Positions 1 through 10,040 of a DNA stretch of 64,000 nt are shown in pieces. The notes below the pieces were generated by a model. That model saw only the letters and a program-made list of their open reading frames with translations. It did no database searches and was not told the origin of the DNA. The stretch is from Bacillus sp. es.034. GTDB taxonomy: Bacteria > Bacillota > Bacilli > Bacillales > Bacillaceae_B. The translations under genes were made by a program, and so were the position numbers. The first letter of the stretch is position 1; every line of letters begins with the position of its first letter. The stretch spans positions 3,012,001-3,076,000 of the forward strand of contig NZ_PDIY01000001.1 of the NCBI RefSeq assembly GCF_002563655.1, in the 5' to 3' direction.

Positions 1-13
1 GATGAGTCATCCA

Positions 14-655
14 TTACATTGGATGCCCTGTATTATCCTCGTCCTCTTCCACGAATCGGTCCGCATAATACAGGACATCTTCAACATATTGTTCGCTATG
101 GTTATATGCAAATACAGCTTGTTCGATCTTTCCTTCAGCAGCTCCGTTATGAGCGAGATAGTTGGCTGCACTGAATATGGCATCCTCCATCTGAAAAGGA
201 TCGGCTTTACCATCCCCGTTTGCATCCACGCCGTATCCGCCATATTTTTCAATGACGGCAGGGTCCGTTTTTTGATCTGGAGGGATATCCCCTTTACCAA
301 GTCCAGAGCAACTTGGGTGGGACCAGCCTACAAAGGTACAGGGCATAAACTGCATGTGGCCCTCTGCCCCCGCTGGAGAGACGAGGGACTTCATGGTCGA
401 GAATTTCGTTTCAACCCTGTGGTGGGCGGCCAGAAGATACCAGGGTACCCCATATTCCTCTTCAGCTGCCTTATAGATGGGGATATACTCAGAAGGTATC
501 TCATCTTTTCCGAGGGATGAGAGGTTAAATGAAGGGTCATCATAATGGAGGACATAATAAATAGCTAAAATGATAATGGGGATGAGCAGGATTCTAAAGA
601 GTGATGATTGCTTTCTTTTGCTGGACTGCTTTTTTCTGGCCGGTTTTTTTGTCAT
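14..655 (-). CDS. Membrane-anchored lytic transglycosylase
   Basis: This 213-aa protein has a basic N-terminus, one membrane segment (about residues 20-38) and an extracellular goose-lysozyme-like transglycosylase domain. Such enzymes cleave peptidoglycan strands to 1,6-anhydro-muropeptides. The likely catalytic Glu is E82 in RVETKF, and MQFMP (about 101-105) follows as in SLT/MltB-type domains. A GVDANGDGKADPF stretch (142-154) is an Asp-rich, calcium-loop-like segment before DAIFSAANYLA, typical of MltB-like members. The function is assigned from these motifs; the physiological role (growth or sporulation) is not visible. It is transcribed away from its neighbours as a single gene. Confidence 0.8.
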   Translation of the reverse strand: MTKKPARKKQSSKRKQSSLFRILLIPIIILAIYYVLHYDDPSFNLSSLGKDEIPSEYIPIYKAAEEEYGVPWYLLAAHHRVETKFSTMKSLVSPAGAEGHMQFMPCTFVGWSHPSCSGLGKGDIPPDQKTDPAVIEKYGGYGVDANGDGKADPFQMEDAIFSAANYLAHNGAAEGKIEQAVFAYNHSEQYVEDVLYYADRFVEEDEDNTGHPM

Positions 656-734
656 TGAAGTCGATCCTTTACAAGGTTATAGCTGCTCCTTGTATTCTAA
701 TATGAGAATTCATTTATGACAATCCATTTATGTA

Positions 735-784
735 TAAAAAAAGATGCCCCTAAGCAGAAGGCTCTCTGCAGCTAAGGGGCATCT
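735..784 (-). terminator. Rho-independent terminator after the YjcZ-type gene
   Basis: The arms at 743-751 and 775-783 pair (GATGCCCCT), with an inner GCAGA/TCTGC stem. On the minus strand the hairpin is followed by a T-run. Confidence 0.75.
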
Positions 785-803
785 ATCCATTATCTATTTA
801 TTG

Positions 804-935
804 TTAACAAACAAACGCTGCTCCAACGATAATTAATAGGATGAACAGAACTACGATTAACGCAAATCCACCAGCATAGCCGCCACCGCAGCCACCACCG
901 TAGCCGTATCCAGGGTATCCATATCCATACATCAT
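804..935 (-). CDS. YjcZ family sporulation peptide
   Basis: This 43-aa ORF starts with two Met codons, has a Gly/Tyr-rich head ([20 protein letters not shown]) and ends in one hydrophobic segment ([18 protein letters not shown]) plus a terminal Cys. That layout is the hallmark of the YjcZ/YhfH-type small sporulation proteins found in multiple copies in Bacillaceae. A GGAGGTG ribosome site sits 6 to 9 nt upstream of the two ATGs. The molecular role of the family is unknown; association with spores or the mother-cell membrane is inferred from the family. It is a single gene with its own terminator. Confidence 0.85.
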   Translation of the reverse strand: MMYGYGYPGYGYGGGCGGGYAGGFALIVVLFILLIIVGAAFVC

Positions 936-1129
936 CAGTCACCTCCAGTTATCTTACTACGATATTAATGTATGTAGTGGACAAAATGTAGGTTAATTAA
1001 AATCATCCACCACTTTTTATCAATGTTCTGTAAACGGCTTGAAGTATGCATGAATAAAGGCTTTTTAATAAATTACTGGAAGGAAAAATGAGTAAAATGT
1101 CTAGGTGAACCTTATCAGGACATAAATAA

Positions 1130-1153
1130 AGCGCCTGGAAGTTTCCAGGCGCT
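1130..1153 (-). terminator. Terminator of the BCCT transporter gene
   Basis: The hairpin AGCGCCTGGAA / TTCCAGGCGCT is followed on the minus strand by TTTATTTATG. It lies 10 bp after the stop codon. Confidence 0.8.
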
Positions 1154-1163
1154 ATTAAGTCGT

Positions 1164-2693
1164 TTACATATGTTCTTTAGGTTCTTTTGTCTTTCTTGGC
1201 TTAGGTTTGATGTATAAGCCAAGTTCTTTTTTCTCCTTATTCAGTGACTTGTACAGAGAAACCATCATGAGTGCCATGATCACCGAGAACGGCAATGCTG
1301 CGACAATCAATGCATTCTGTAAAGCCTGTAACCCACCGCTATATAGTAAAATTAATGCAACGGTAGACTGTGCCAGTCCCCAAGTTAATTTCACATAGTT
1401 TGGCGGGGTTAACGAACCATAAGTCGTTTGCATCCCTAACACGAATGTAGCCGAGTCAGCAGATGTAATAAAGAATGTTCCAATCAGTGTGATGGCAATG
1501 ACTGAAAGAATCGTTGACCATTCAAATCCGTTAAAGACAGCAAACAGTACTTCTTCCGTTTTTAAATCCGAAAGAGCTGCGCCGGCTTGCTGAACTTCAA
1601 TCGCGGAAGTACCAAAGACAGCGAACCAAAAGAAGCTGACAAGAGCAGGTAATAGTAATACCCCGATCAGGAATTCACGGATGGTTCTACCTCTTGAAAC
1701 ACGTGCGATGAAGATTCCAACGAATGGTGACCAGGAAATCCACCAAGCCCAGTAGAAAATGGTCCAGCCGTTGATCCATGTGCGGTGCTCTTCATTTAAT
1801 GGAGCGATCCTGAAGCTCATAGCAGCGATATTTTGAATATAAGCTCCGATTGTGTCAGTAAACATATTGAGAATTAATAAAGTCGGTCCAATAAAGAATA
1901 CCAATACGAGAAGTAATACGGCAAGAACCATATTTGTATTGGATAAGTACTTAATTCCTTTACTTAATCCGGACCATGCAGAAATCATGAACAGCACTGT
2001 CACAATCCCGATGATGATCGCCTGGACTGTGAAATTGTTTGGAATATCCAATAGATAAGATAATCCTCCGTTAATCTGTGCCGCACCAAATCCAAGGGTT
2101 GTGGCTACCCCTACAACCGTAGCGAATACAGCCAGCACATCGATGATCGTTCCGAGTGGTCCATTCATCTTATCACCAAAGATTGGTTTCAACGTCGCTG
2201 AAATTAACCCTGGCTCGTCTTTACGGAATTTAGAGTATGCAAGTGCTAAAGCAACGATCGCATAGATCCCCCATGCGTGAACCCCCCAGTGAAAGAATGT
2301 ATAACGCATCGATTCTTTAATCGCCTGGTCGGTTCCCCCTTCTGCCGTCGGAGGGGTCATATAGTGAGACAGCGGTTCGGCTGCCCCCCAGAATACTAAA
2401 CCAATTCCCATTCCTGCACTAAACAACATGGCGAACCATGTTCCTCTTGTATACTCAGGTTTTTCATCCGGTTTTCCTAATCGAATCGTTCCCATGGGAC
2501 TAAAGATTAAGAACACACAGAAGATGACAATCACTGTAACTAAAATAAGATAATACCAACCAAAAGTTGAAGTGATAAATGTTTGCATTTTTGCTGTTAC
2601 GTTTTCAAATGATTTTGGCGCGAAGGCTCCATATGCAACGGAAGCAACAACCAAAATGACGGTAATCCAGAAAACATTTGATATTCTCTTCAT
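1164..2693 (-). CDS. opuD: BCCT family betaine/choline/carnitine transporter (OpuD-like)
   Basis: This 509-aa protein has about 12 membrane segments and is a sodium-coupled importer of quaternary ammonium osmoprotectants. The glycine-rich MGIGLVFWG stretch (95-103) in helix 3 and the tryptophan box [13 protein letters not shown] (314-326) match the substrate site of BetP/Opu[13 protein letters not shown] follows, as in the family. Length agrees with OpuD (about 510 aa). The start is set by an AAGGAAAGGAG ribosome site. It is monocistronic. The BCCT family is certain; glycine betaine as substrate, and hence the symbol, is inference because BetL and carnitine carriers look alike. Confidence 0.85.
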   Translation of the reverse strand: MKRISNVFWITVILVVASVAYGAFAPKSFENVTAKMQTFITSTFGWYYLILVTVIVIFCVFLIFSPMGTIRLGKPDEKPEYTRGTWFAMLFSAGMGIGLVFWGAAEPLSHYMTPPTAEGGTDQAIKESMRYTFFHWGVHAWGIYAIVALALAYSKFRKDEPGLISATLKPIFGDKMNGPLGTIIDVLAVFATVVGVATTLGFGAAQINGGLSYLLDIPNNFTVQAIIIGIVTVLFMISAWSGLSKGIKYLSNTNMVLAVLLLVLVFFIGPTLLILNMFTDTIGAYIQNIAAMSFRIAPLNEEHRTWINGWTIFYWAWWISWSPFVGIFIARVSRGRTIREFLIGVLLLPALVSFFWFAVFGTSAIEVQQAGAALSDLKTEEVLFAVFNGFEWSTILSVIAITLIGTFFITSADSATFVLGMQTTYGSLTPPNYVKLTWGLAQSTVALILLYSGGLQALQNALIVAALPFSVIMALMMVSLYKSLNKEKKELGLYIKPKPRKTKEPKEHM

Positions 2694-3260
2694 AAAATTC
2701 TCCTTTCCTTATTTAGGTTTTTGTTTTGGCTCTTTCTTAATGAAGGGAACTACAGTGGGGTTCGAGGTGTTTTTGAAATCGTATGTACACCTACTGTACT
2801 AGACCCCTCATCGAAGAGTCCAAGTTAATGCAAATGGGAAAATGTGCATTCTGAGGATGAGGGAAAGATTACTTATTACCTATTCCCTTGTCACTCTCTT
2901 ATAAAACCAACATTTGTTACCGTATCAGAAAGAAGTTTAACTTTGCAAGTGAAAACCATCAATATTTTTATTAGTATTTGTCTTTTTTTCGTTTTCATTC
3001 CCTTTCATTTAGATGGCTTTCCGTCTATTTATCAATAATATTAAACCCCGTTTGATTGGAAATGAAAACGCTGTATAAATAATGTTCATTGTTATGATTG
3101 GTGAGAGTTTATTGCTATATAGGATGGTGTATAGCGAAAGGGAACACAATCAGGGCCGGATATCGAAAAGAATGAATTGGTAATTTTGACATGAATTTAG
3201 TGTGGTGAAACCCCTCTCTTAGTGGAACAAATAAGAGAAACAATGTGAGGAGGAAATCCA
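2694..3260. other. Long intergenic region between divergent genes
   Basis: This 567-bp AT-rich stretch must hold the promoters of the BCCT transporter (minus) and of the small gene at 3261 (plus). I see no supported ORF or RNA. TGAAAACGCTGTAT at 3063-3076 matches the CcpA cre consensus at 12 of 14 positions but is about 370 bp from the transporter start. Confidence 0.4.
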
Positions 3261-3380
3261 ATGAAAAATAATAACAAGCGAACACAGCATGAAGCAGCAA
3301 AAAAATTGGCACAACAGCAGATGGGAGAGGAAGTCGAATTGAAATCCGTCGCTCCCTCCGCCAAAAAAGGACTCAAGTAA
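3261..3380 (+). CDS. Small basic hypothetical protein, 39 aa
   Basis: A GAGGAGG ribosome site 7 nt before the ATG and a perfect terminator just after the stop make this a credible small gene. The product starts MKNNNKRTQHEAAKK, is hydrophilic, rich in Lys, Gln and Ala, and has no membrane segment or Cys. It is of a size and composition common among Bacillaceae spore-associated small proteins, but I do not recognise the family and assign no function. Confidence 0.6.
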   Translation: MKNNNKRTQHEAAKKLAQQQMGEEVELKSVAPSAKKGLK

Positions 3381-3408
3381 AGCATGAAGGAAAAGAGAAT
3401 CAATAAAC

Positions 3409-3434
3409 AAAAGGACGCTGATCAGCGTCCTTTT
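3409..3434. terminator. Bidirectional terminator
   Basis: AAAAGGACGCTGATCAGCGTCCTTTT is a perfect palindrome between two convergent genes (stops at 3380 and 3440), with A/T runs on both sides. Confidence 0.9.
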
Positions 3435-3439
3435 GTTCG

Positions 3440-4012
3440 TTACTCTTTGATGATTTGGACTTTCACGTCTCTTACGCCATATTGCAGGGCATCTTTTTCT
3501 TTTTCCATATAGATATCGATGCGGTTCCCTTTGATCGCTCCACCGGTATCTTCTGCACGGGCATAACCGTATCCTTCAATATATACTTTGGAACCGAGTG
3601 GAATGACGCTTGGATCAACAGCAATGACTCTCTCATCGGGATTCTGAATCAAATCCACGCCTGTCTTTGTTATACCGATACACCCTTCACAATGAGCGGT
3701 ATAAGCGGTTGCTGTGATATCTAATTCTTTCACGACATTATCTTTCTCTTGATTCGGGGTCTTTGCAGCCTTTACTGCTTGCCCGTCTTCAGAATCATCA
3801 TTCACAGAATACCCTTCTTCTAACAATTGTTTGCGCGTGCCGACCTCGTCGACGGAAACATGATATCGGTTAGCGATTTCCCAAAGGATATCGCCTTCTT
3901 CTATATTATGATAATCATTGATAGCAGTATCATTACTCTCTGCAGAAGCAGAGGCAAGTCCGAATGAAAGAAAAACTGCGAAGGAAAAAATGGAAAATAA
4001 ACCTTTTTTCAT
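3440..4012 (-). CDS. LysM and 3D domain cell-wall protein (YocH-like)
   Basis: This 190-aa secreted protein has a signal peptide ending near residue 24, one LysM wall-binding repeat (about 30-70, containing GDILWEIANRYHVS) and a C-terminal 3D domain (about 95-190) with the Asp-bearing motifs AVDPSVIPLGSKV and EDTGGAIKGNRIDIY. The 3D fold resembles lytic transglycosylase MltA, so a muralytic role is expected, as for B. subtilis YocH. It is a paralogue of the next gene (4317-5129) but lacks one LysM and the Ala/Glu/Pro-rich linker. A GGAGG ribosome site precedes the ATG. Confidence 0.85.
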   Translation of the reverse strand: MKKGLFSIFSFAVFLSFGLASASAESNDTAINDYHNIEEGDILWEIANRYHVSVDEVGTRKQLLEEGYSVNDDSEDGQAVKAAKTPNQEKDNVVKELDITATAYTAHCEGCIGITKTGVDLIQNPDERVIAVDPSVIPLGSKVYIEGYGYARAEDTGGAIKGNRIDIYMEKEKDALQYGVRDVKVQIIKE

Positions 4013-4280
4013 CTTGTCATATTCCTCCTTTTGTGTTTGGTCCTTAGACCAACAGTTGAAATAGTAACATAGACTTACCTCAGAAACATAACAAACTGTT
4101 TATAAACCAATAACAATTGGATGACAAGCGTGTAATATTTCTACTATTCCGAAGAAAACGGCAGCCATTTCCCTACTTATTTCATGTAGAGGGAATAAAT
4201 GTTGGAATCAGAGGTGTTTCTGTGAGAAGAAATATAATAGAAGGAATGTTAGTGAAGCCCCATGCGGAAATAAATGAAAA

Positions 4281-4309
4281 AAACCACCGGGACATGTCCC
4301 GGTGGTTTG
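4281..4309 (-). terminator. Terminator of the yocH-like gene
   Basis: The hairpin AACCACCGGGACATGTCCCGG plus its closing arm is nearly perfect, with a U-rich tail on the minus strand. It ends 8 bp after the stop. Confidence 0.85.
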
Positions 4310-4316
4310 TCATCTA

Positions 4317-5129
4317 TTAGTTTGTTTCAAGAATTTTTACATTTACTGTTTTTCTTCCAAAATCAACGGCTTGATCCTTTGATGGAATGAAAACATCAAT
4401 TCGATTTCCTTTGATCGCTCCGCCAGTGTCTTCTGCAGTAGCATAGCCATAGCCTTCAACATATACTTTAGATCCAAGTGGGATGACATTAGGATCTACT
4501 GCAATCACTTTCGCATCCGGATTTTCTTTAAGGTTCACACCGGTTGCTGTTGTACCTGAACAACCTGCACAATCGGCCGTATAGGCAGTTGCTTCTACTG
4601 TTAGTTCTTTTACTGCCTTATCTTCTGTAGCAGGTTCAGCTTGTGCTGGTTTTGCTTCCGCTGTTTCCGCTGCAGGTGCTTCAGCTTCTGGAGCTACTTC
4701 TGCTTTTGGTTCCGGAGCAGGCGCTTCTGCCTTCTCAGAAGTATTTGCAGCAGCTGAAGGTGCTTTATCGTCTAAGTTGATGACTAATTCTTGTCCAGGG
4801 ACAATCAGGTCACTTTCAAGTGCGTTCCACCCTTTTAAGCTGTCTACTGAAATGCCATATAGGGATGAAATTCCCCAAAGAGTGTCACCTTTTTTCACTG
4901 TATAGTATTCCTTTGAAGAAACCTGTAATTCCTGATCAGGATAAATGATGGATGAACCCAGGTTGTTCCATGTCATGAGTTGATCAACGGTTGTTCCGTA
5001 TTCTTTTGCAAGTCCCCATAAAGTGTCGCCTTTTTTTACTTCTATGTCTTGTGCTGAAGCGCTAGCTCCACCAGATACTGCAAGTGTTGTAAATGCAGCC
5101 ACAGAAATAATCGATTTTTTTAGTTTCAT
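4317..5129 (-). CDS. yocH: Two-LysM, 3D domain cell-wall-binding protein (YocH)
   Basis: This 270-aa secreted protein has a signal peptide (to about residue 26), two LysM repeats (about 28-70 and 74-118, each with GDTLWG), an Ala/Pro/Glu-rich linker (about 120-170) and a 3D domain at the C-terminus with AVDPNVIPLGSKV and EDTGGAIKGNRIDVF. This is the architecture of B. subtilis YocH, a muralytic enzyme of the WalRK regulon. I could not find a clean WalR box upstream, so that regulation is unproven here. AAGGAGG fixes the start. The Asp-rich 3D motifs are identical in spacing to those in the 3440-4012 protein. Confidence 0.88.
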   Translation of the reverse strand: MKLKKSIISVAAFTTLAVSGGASASAQDIEVKKGDTLWGLAKEYGTTVDQLMTWNNLGSSIIYPDQELQVSSKEYYTVKKGDTLWGISSLYGISVDSLKGWNALESDLIVPGQELVINLDDKAPSAAANTSEKAEAPAPEPKAEVAPEAEAPAAETAEAKPAQAEPATEDKAVKELTVEATAYTADCAGCSGTTATGVNLKENPDAKVIAVDPNVIPLGSKVYVEGYGYATAEDTGGAIKGNRIDVFIPSKDQAVDFGRKTVNVKILETN

Positions 5130-5373
5130 AGAAAAATTCCTCCTTATGTAGCTAGCGGTTTATTTATTTTTGCTAACAGGGAAAATACTAACATAGTAAA
5201 ATCTCAATTCAATAACAGGAACTTTAACATCGTGCGTCAAGAATATTTCACTACTGTAATAGAAAGCGATTTCCTGTATAAACTATCATGTAGAGGAATA
5301 CTATGGTAAAAACGTTAGAATAATATAGATATAAAGGATATTTATGGATTTAATAGTGTTGGAGGATCCGTTA

Positions 5374-5499
5374 TTGATTAAAAGGAATTTTGGACAGACA
5401 CGGCCACTTAGCGTCAGAAAATTATTGAAAGAAACGCATTTATTAGCGAATCGTGACGATTTTTCCTTAACAAGCTTGTCTGTTCCCTCTATACTATAG
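5374..5499 (+). CDS. Possible 41-aa ORF (TTG start)
   Basis: A TTG codon 8 nt after GGAGG opens a 41-aa frame (MIKRNFGQTRPLSVRKLLKE at its start) ending at a TAG. I recognise no family. Its 3' end overlaps a good promoter for the next gene, so it may be fortuitous; conservation of the frame in relatives would decide. Confidence 0.3.
   Translation: MIKRNFGQTRPLSVRKLLKETHLLANRDDFSLTSLSVPSIL
5467..5495 (+). promoter_or_regulatory. SigA-type promoter for the zinc-ribbon gene
   Basis: TTAACA (5467-5472) and TATACT (5490-5495) are separated by 17 bp and lie 39 bp upstream of the ATG at 5534. Confidence 0.6.
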
Positions 5500-5533
5500 A
5501 AAGAAGAATGGTTTGTACTGGAGGAATATTGGA

Positions 5534-5689
5534 ATGGAAAACCAAGAAGAGATTGTAGTCCTTTATAAAGATGATCCCGACGAGCATAGTGGTCGCTGTG
5601 AGTGCGGAAATAATATTTTCAAATCAAGGGTACTGGATGGGAAGTTTTATCGTAAGTGCCAGGAATGCGGGAAAACCAAAATCGTATAG
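5534..5689 (+). CDS. Small zinc-ribbon-like protein, 51 aa
   Basis: This 51-aa protein carries CEC (residues 22-24) and CQEC (42-45), spaced about 18 residues apart as in a minimal zinc ribbon, so one zinc ion is probably bound by four cysteines. The rest is acidic at the N-terminus and basic at the C-terminus. A GGAGG site lies 9 nt upstream and a strong terminator follows. No named family is recognised; nucleic-acid or protein binding is only a guess from the fold. Confidence 0.7.
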   Translation: MENQEEIVVLYKDDPDEHSGRCECGNNIFKSRVLDGKFYRKCQECGKTKIV

Positions 5690-5700
5690 CGGGGAAAGAA

Positions 5701-5730
5701 AAGGGAAACCGGTTGAATCCGGTTTCCCTT
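5701..5730. terminator. Bidirectional terminator
   Basis: AAGGGAAACCGG and CCGGTTTCCCTT pair around TTGAAT, between convergent stops at 5689 and 5737. T-rich tails are present on both strands. Confidence 0.9.
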
Positions 5731-5736
5731 TTCTTT

Positions 5737-7023
5737 CTATTTATTTATTTTCTGAATGATGGTAGAAGCAAATTGAACCAACTCATCAGTTGTATGATTG
5801 ATCTTCTTGATTGCTTCTACGATATGATTTAATTCTGATTGATTTCGTTTAAACATATCCATATAGTTTTCCATCTCCATCTGGACCGTCATGATTCCGC
5901 TTTGAACATTCCCAATTTCCTTGCGTGAGTTTTCGGTCAGGTCGGTCATGTTGCGAACGCGATTTGAGACAACTCCGATTTGCTTATTGCTTTCATTCAC
6001 CAATTGATGAATGGACGTGCTGAGTTCTTTGGAATCTTCAGCAAGCTTTCGTACCTCCGATGCAACGACTGCAAATCCCCTGCCCTCATTTCCTGCCCGT
6101 GCTGCTTCAATGGATGCATTCAATGCCAGAAGATTCGTCTGCTCAGCTATTTGCTGGATTGAGTTGGAGAGAGGTGTGATTTGTTCTGCTATGTTCTTAA
6201 CGCCCTGAATTTCCTTGAGGAGCGTGTTGATTTGCTCTGTGATGACACCAAAGCTTTCTATCATGTGATCCGTTTGATCTTTATTCATTTTTGAAAGTTG
6301 AAGAAGATTTTTGCTGCTTTTCTCGGTATTTTCCGATTCTGCCCGTATACTTTCAGCTTTTTTAGCCGTCTCATTCAGGCTTTGTTCCGTTTGACTGAGC
6401 GATGAACCCAGTTCTGTATTCATATTGAGCATTTCCAGTTGCAGTGCCTGGTTTTCCTGATGCAGCTTTTCAAGCTCGTCCATCCTGCTCTGAATATAGT
6501 ATTCTGAAACGATGCTTGCATCCAAATGGATACCATGGTCAATCGCTACAAGGACAGATGCAAGTTTAGAAGGTTCGTTTTGGTACAGTTCTACAATTTT
6601 TGGGATGAGTAAATGTTGAATGGTGGTGTAAGTCGAAATAAACCAATCGATTGTAACCCCATTCCGATTATGGGTTTTTCCCATACGTTCCCTCATTGAG
6701 AAATACTCATCATTCAACTCACCTGAAAATAAAGAACGGAAATAATCGTTAAAAACGGACTTTAATCGCTCCCGGCTTGAATGATTCTCGGCAATCTCCA
6801 CTAAACTTGGATGCTTGTATAAATGATCAAGTACAGTATCAAGCAGGGTGTCGGAAATTTGCTCATAGACAGGGAGGATCTCTTTTAATTCCTGTAAATG
6901 GTGCTCCTGAAACTGCATGTAATGAAGCCGTTCATTCAGCTTCTGATCGTTTAAGACAATGACATTTGATTCAGGGATCACTACGGGTTCGGTCTTAGGT
7001 TTTCTTGAAAATAATACAGCCAT
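5737..7023 (-). CDS. hemAT: Globin-coupled aerotaxis transducer HemAT
   Basis: This 428-aa soluble chemoreceptor has an N-terminal globin sensor (about 30-180) and a C-terminal methyl-accepting signalling domain (about 200-428). The proximal haem ligand is probably H118 in [16 protein letters not shown]. The signalling hairpin [20 protein letters not shown] and the following [17 protein letters not shown] are canonical for CheA/CheW contact. There is no membrane segment, as in HemAT. It senses O2 and steers swimming. GGAGG lies 10 nt before the ATG. No other chemotaxis genes are nearby, which is usual for hemAT. Confidence 0.92.
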   Translation of the reverse strand: MAVLFSRKPKTEPVVIPESNVIVLNDQKLNERLHYMQFQEHHLQELKEILPVYEQISDTLLDTVLDHLYKHPSLVEIAENHSSRERLKSVFNDYFRSLFSGELNDEYFSMRERMGKTHNRNGVTIDWFISTYTTIQHLLIPKIVELYQNEPSKLASVLVAIDHGIHLDASIVSEYYIQSRMDELEKLHQENQALQLEMLNMNTELGSSLSQTEQSLNETAKKAESIRAESENTEKSSKNLLQLSKMNKDQTDHMIESFGVITEQINTLLKEIQGVKNIAEQITPLSNSIQQIAEQTNLLALNASIEAARAGNEGRGFAVVASEVRKLAEDSKELSTSIHQLVNESNKQIGVVSNRVRNMTDLTENSRKEIGNVQSGIMTVQMEMENYMDMFKRNQSELNHIVEAIKKINHTTDELVQFASTIIQKINK

Positions 7024-7271
7024 TATGGGGGTGCCTCCGATTTTTTAGTTAGTATGTATAAATTTTGTACAACCTCAATATCTTTACTTTACCCCAACTT
7101 TTTTCCTATGACAATCATTTTGTTTGTAAAATTTCAAAAATTTCAATGTCTTGATGCAATTGATCATATTAGCATCCCCAACCCTTCATGATATCCTATG
7201 AGAATTTTCAGGGCAGGATCTCCCACTTGCATCATGATTGCACGAAAAGTTGTACAAAACATATACAAAGA

Positions 7272-7326
7272 GAGGGACGGACCTTGACTCCTAGGAGCTG
7301 CTCCTAAGAATCGAGGTCCGTCCCTC
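7272..7326. repeat. Inverted-repeat element 1 (55 bp) of the GAGGGACGGACCT family
   Basis: Terminal words GAGGGACGGACCT (left) and AGGTCCGTCCCTC (right) face each other. The interior has its own TAGGAG/CTCCTA hairpin. This is the shortest element seen. It lies 5 bp downstream of the map stop codon. Confidence 0.9.
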
Positions 7327-7331
7327 ACAAT

Positions 7332-8108
<777 letters not shown>

Positions 8109-8226
8109 TTACTATACAGAAACCTCATCCATTTTTAAAGGGAAAGCCCCTGTATTTATGAATATGTATCACTTCCTGGCAAGGCCAAATTTCTTCTTTA
8201 AGACTAGCCTCCCCCTTGGAGAATGA

Positions 8227-8913
8227 TTACACCAATAGAAAGAGTACGGGAATGATAAAGGACATGATGGTAGCGGTCAACGCCATGGCGGCACCACTGA
8301 CGGCCCCTTCCTTTTCCCCTTCTTTGATGGCTTGTGCCGTACCAACCCCGTGGGAGATGACTCCGAACGGGAGTCCCCTGGCAATGGGGTGCTTGATTCC
8401 AATCGCCTTCAGGAGAGACGGAATGATCATGGCCCCTATCATCCCTGTAACGATGACAACCGTGGGGATGACCTCGATCTTCGCCCCGATTACACTTCCG
8501 ATGTCAACTGCGACAGGTGTCGTAATGGTCTTGATCAGCAATGAACGGTTCCACTCATCCGGAATCCCAAACCACATACTGAAGGTATAGGATACAAGCA
8601 TGGACAAGCCGCTTCCAAACAGGATACCCACCAGGATCGGCTGGAAGTTTCTCGAAAGCAATTGTCGGTGTTGATAAAGGGGGTAAGCAAGAGATACTGT
8701 CGCAGGGCCAAGTAAATAAGTGATGAATGAAGTGTCGTGGGCAAATTTTTTATAGGATATATCTAAAGTGAGTAACGAGGCAATAATCGCAATCGTACTT
8801 AAGAAAATCGGAATCGTTAACGGATTGGACCAACGTTTGTGAATCTTGACACCCAACGTAAAATAAAGGAGAGTAATGCCTATTGTAAGTAGAGAATTAA
8901 AAAGACCGGTCAT
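8227..8913 (-). CDS. LrgB/CidB family membrane protein
   Basis: This 228-aa protein has about 7 membrane segments and contains LGPATVSLAYPLY, TTPVAVDIGSVIG and HGVGTAQAI, the conserved blocks of LrgB. It is the partner of the LrgA/CidA holin-like protein encoded just upstream (17-bp overlap). Such pairs affect murein hydrolase activity and overflow metabolite (pyruvate) transport. I start it at the ATG preceded by AGGAGAAAAGAAAAT; a longer frame reaches 8976 but lies inside the upstream gene. Whether it is the lrg or cid version cannot be told from sequence alone. Confidence 0.88.
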   Translation of the reverse strand: MTGLFNSLLTIGITLLYFTLGVKIHKRWSNPLTIPIFLSTIAIIASLLTLDISYKKFAHDTSFITYLLGPATVSLAYPLYQHRQLLSRNFQPILVGILFGSGLSMLVSYTFSMWFGIPDEWNRSLLIKTITTPVAVDIGSVIGAKIEVIPTVVIVTGMIGAMIIPSLLKAIGIKHPIARGLPFGVISHGVGTAQAIKEGEKEGAVSGAAMALTATIMSFIIPVLFLLV

Positions 8914-9277
8914 ATTTTCTTTTCTCCTTCCATTTAATGAACCCTTCTGCTGAAACGGAAGTGGCCAAAAAGCCAATCACCCCGCTGACAATGAGAATGA
9001 TAACAAGTTTCCAGCCATAATTGACAAAATAAGGCCCGAGAACAATCGCGCTGACAGATAAGGGCAGGAAAAAGAAGGAAAAATGTCTTAGAAAGAATCC
9101 AGAACCGTCCAACAGAAGCCGTTCATTCAGTACACCTGTTACTAACAGTAGGAATAATAATAGCATCCCGATAATGCTGCCGGGTATAGGTAAATGGAAG
9201 AATGCGGTACACCATTTTCCTGCTTCATAAAATAAACAAAGAATCGCCATTTTTATAAGGACCCGAATTACCTGCAT
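8897..9277 (-). CDS. CidA/LrgA family holin-like protein
   Basis: This 126-aa protein has four membrane segments, with LPIPGSIIGMLLLFLLL near the N-terminus and a charged tail (KWKEKRKYDRS) typical of LrgA/CidA. It probably oligomerises in the membrane like a holin and works with the LrgB-type protein whose gene overlaps its 3' end. I chose the ATG 8 nt after AAGGG; a GTG three codons upstream is an alternative. No LytSR or CidR regulator gene is in the window. Confidence 0.87.
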   Translation of the reverse strand: MQVIRVLIKMAILCLFYEAGKWCTAFFHLPIPGSIIGMLLLFLLLVTGVLNERLLLDGSGFFLRHFSFFFLPLSVSAIVLGPYFVNYGWKLVIILIVSGVIGFLATSVSAEGFIKWKEKRKYDRSF

Positions 9278-9347
9278 ATGCTTCACCCTTCAACTATATT
9301 CTTCTCCTGATTTTATCATATTGATGAGGAGTATGAGTGGAATAAAA

Positions 9348-9372
9348 AGAGCATGGACCATGTCCATGCTCT
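9348..9372 (-). terminator. Terminator of the DJ-1/PfpI gene
   Basis: AGAGCATGGA / TCCATGCTCT pair, with TTTTTATT following on the minus strand. Confidence 0.85.
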
Positions 9373-9386
9373 AGGATCGTACTGTA

Positions 9387-10040
9387 TTATAATACGTTTA
9401 TGAATGCTTCTGCTGCCGCTTGACTTGATTGTGGATTTTGTCCTGTCACAAATTTACCGTCAGTGATGACATGATTGCTCCATGCATCCGATTTTTCGAA
9501 TTGAGCTCCCTGCTCCCTCAACTTTGTTTCTAATAAGAACGGCATCAGTGAATCAAGACCGGTTTGCTGCTCTTCTTCATTTGTGAAGGCAGTCAAGCTT
9601 TTTCCTTCAACCAGCCATTTACCATTAGATAATTTCGTTCCGACAAATCCAGCCGGACCGTGGCAGACAGAACCGATCGCTTTATCATTCTCAGCAAAGT
9701 GAACTAATGCCTGTTGAAGTTCAGGACTTTCAGGCAGGTCAAACATCGTCCCGTGTCCACCTGGTAAGAAGATACCGACATATTCATTTACATTTAATTG
9801 GGAAAGGACCAGCGTTTGATCCAGTTCTTTCGTGACCCCTTTCCATTTCTCCACTTGTTCGTCATCAAGGCTGTTCGGATCCAACGGGATGCGACCACCT
9901 TTTAAACTTGCCACATCCACTTCAAAACCTTGGTTCTTAAATTCTTCGTATGGTTCTGCGAACTCAGATAACCACAGTCCAGTTTCATGTTCATCATCAA
10001 TTTTACTTTCATTTGTTAAGACCATTAATATCTTTTTCAA
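9387..10040 (-). CDS. DJ-1/PfpI family protein (class I glutamine amidotransferase-like)
   Basis: This 217-aa protein has the nucleophile elbow GSVCHGPA with C126 and H127, and the acidic partner E26 in GLWLSEF. FLPGGHGTMFDLP is the conserved block ahead of it. This is the Hsp31/glyoxalase III-like branch of the DJ-1 superfamily, proteins linked to dealing with reactive carbonyls or damaged proteins. No ATPase or amidotransferase partner is nearby, so a stand-alone stress role is the best inference. It is monocistronic with its own terminator. Confidence 0.85.
   Translation of the reverse strand: MKKILMVLTNESKIDDEHETGLWLSEFAEPYEEFKNQGFEVDVASLKGGRIPLDPNSLDDEQVEKWKGVTKELDQTLVLSQLNVNEYVGIFLPGGHGTMFDLPESPELQQALVHFAENDKAIGSVCHGPAGFVGTKLSNGKWLVEGKSLTAFTNEEEQQTGLDSLMPFLLETKLREQGAQFEKSDAWSNHVITDGKFVTGQNPQSSQAAAEAFINVL

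Noticed and set aside
2..520. 172-aa open frame on the plus strand over the lytic transglycosylase gene
   Set aside because: It is the antisense shadow of the transglycosylase; it has no ribosome site, a Cys/Phe/Ile-rich nonsense composition and no family motif.
3063..3076. Possible CcpA cre site TGAAAACGCTGTAT
   Set aside because: Only 12 of 14 positions match and it is far from both neighbouring starts. I mention it in the intergenic entry but do not call a regulatory site.
4013..5280. WalR boxes upstream of the two LysM-3D genes
   Set aside because: TGTTA-type words occur but none gives the TGTWAH-N5-TGTWAH arrangement, so WalRK control is not claimed.
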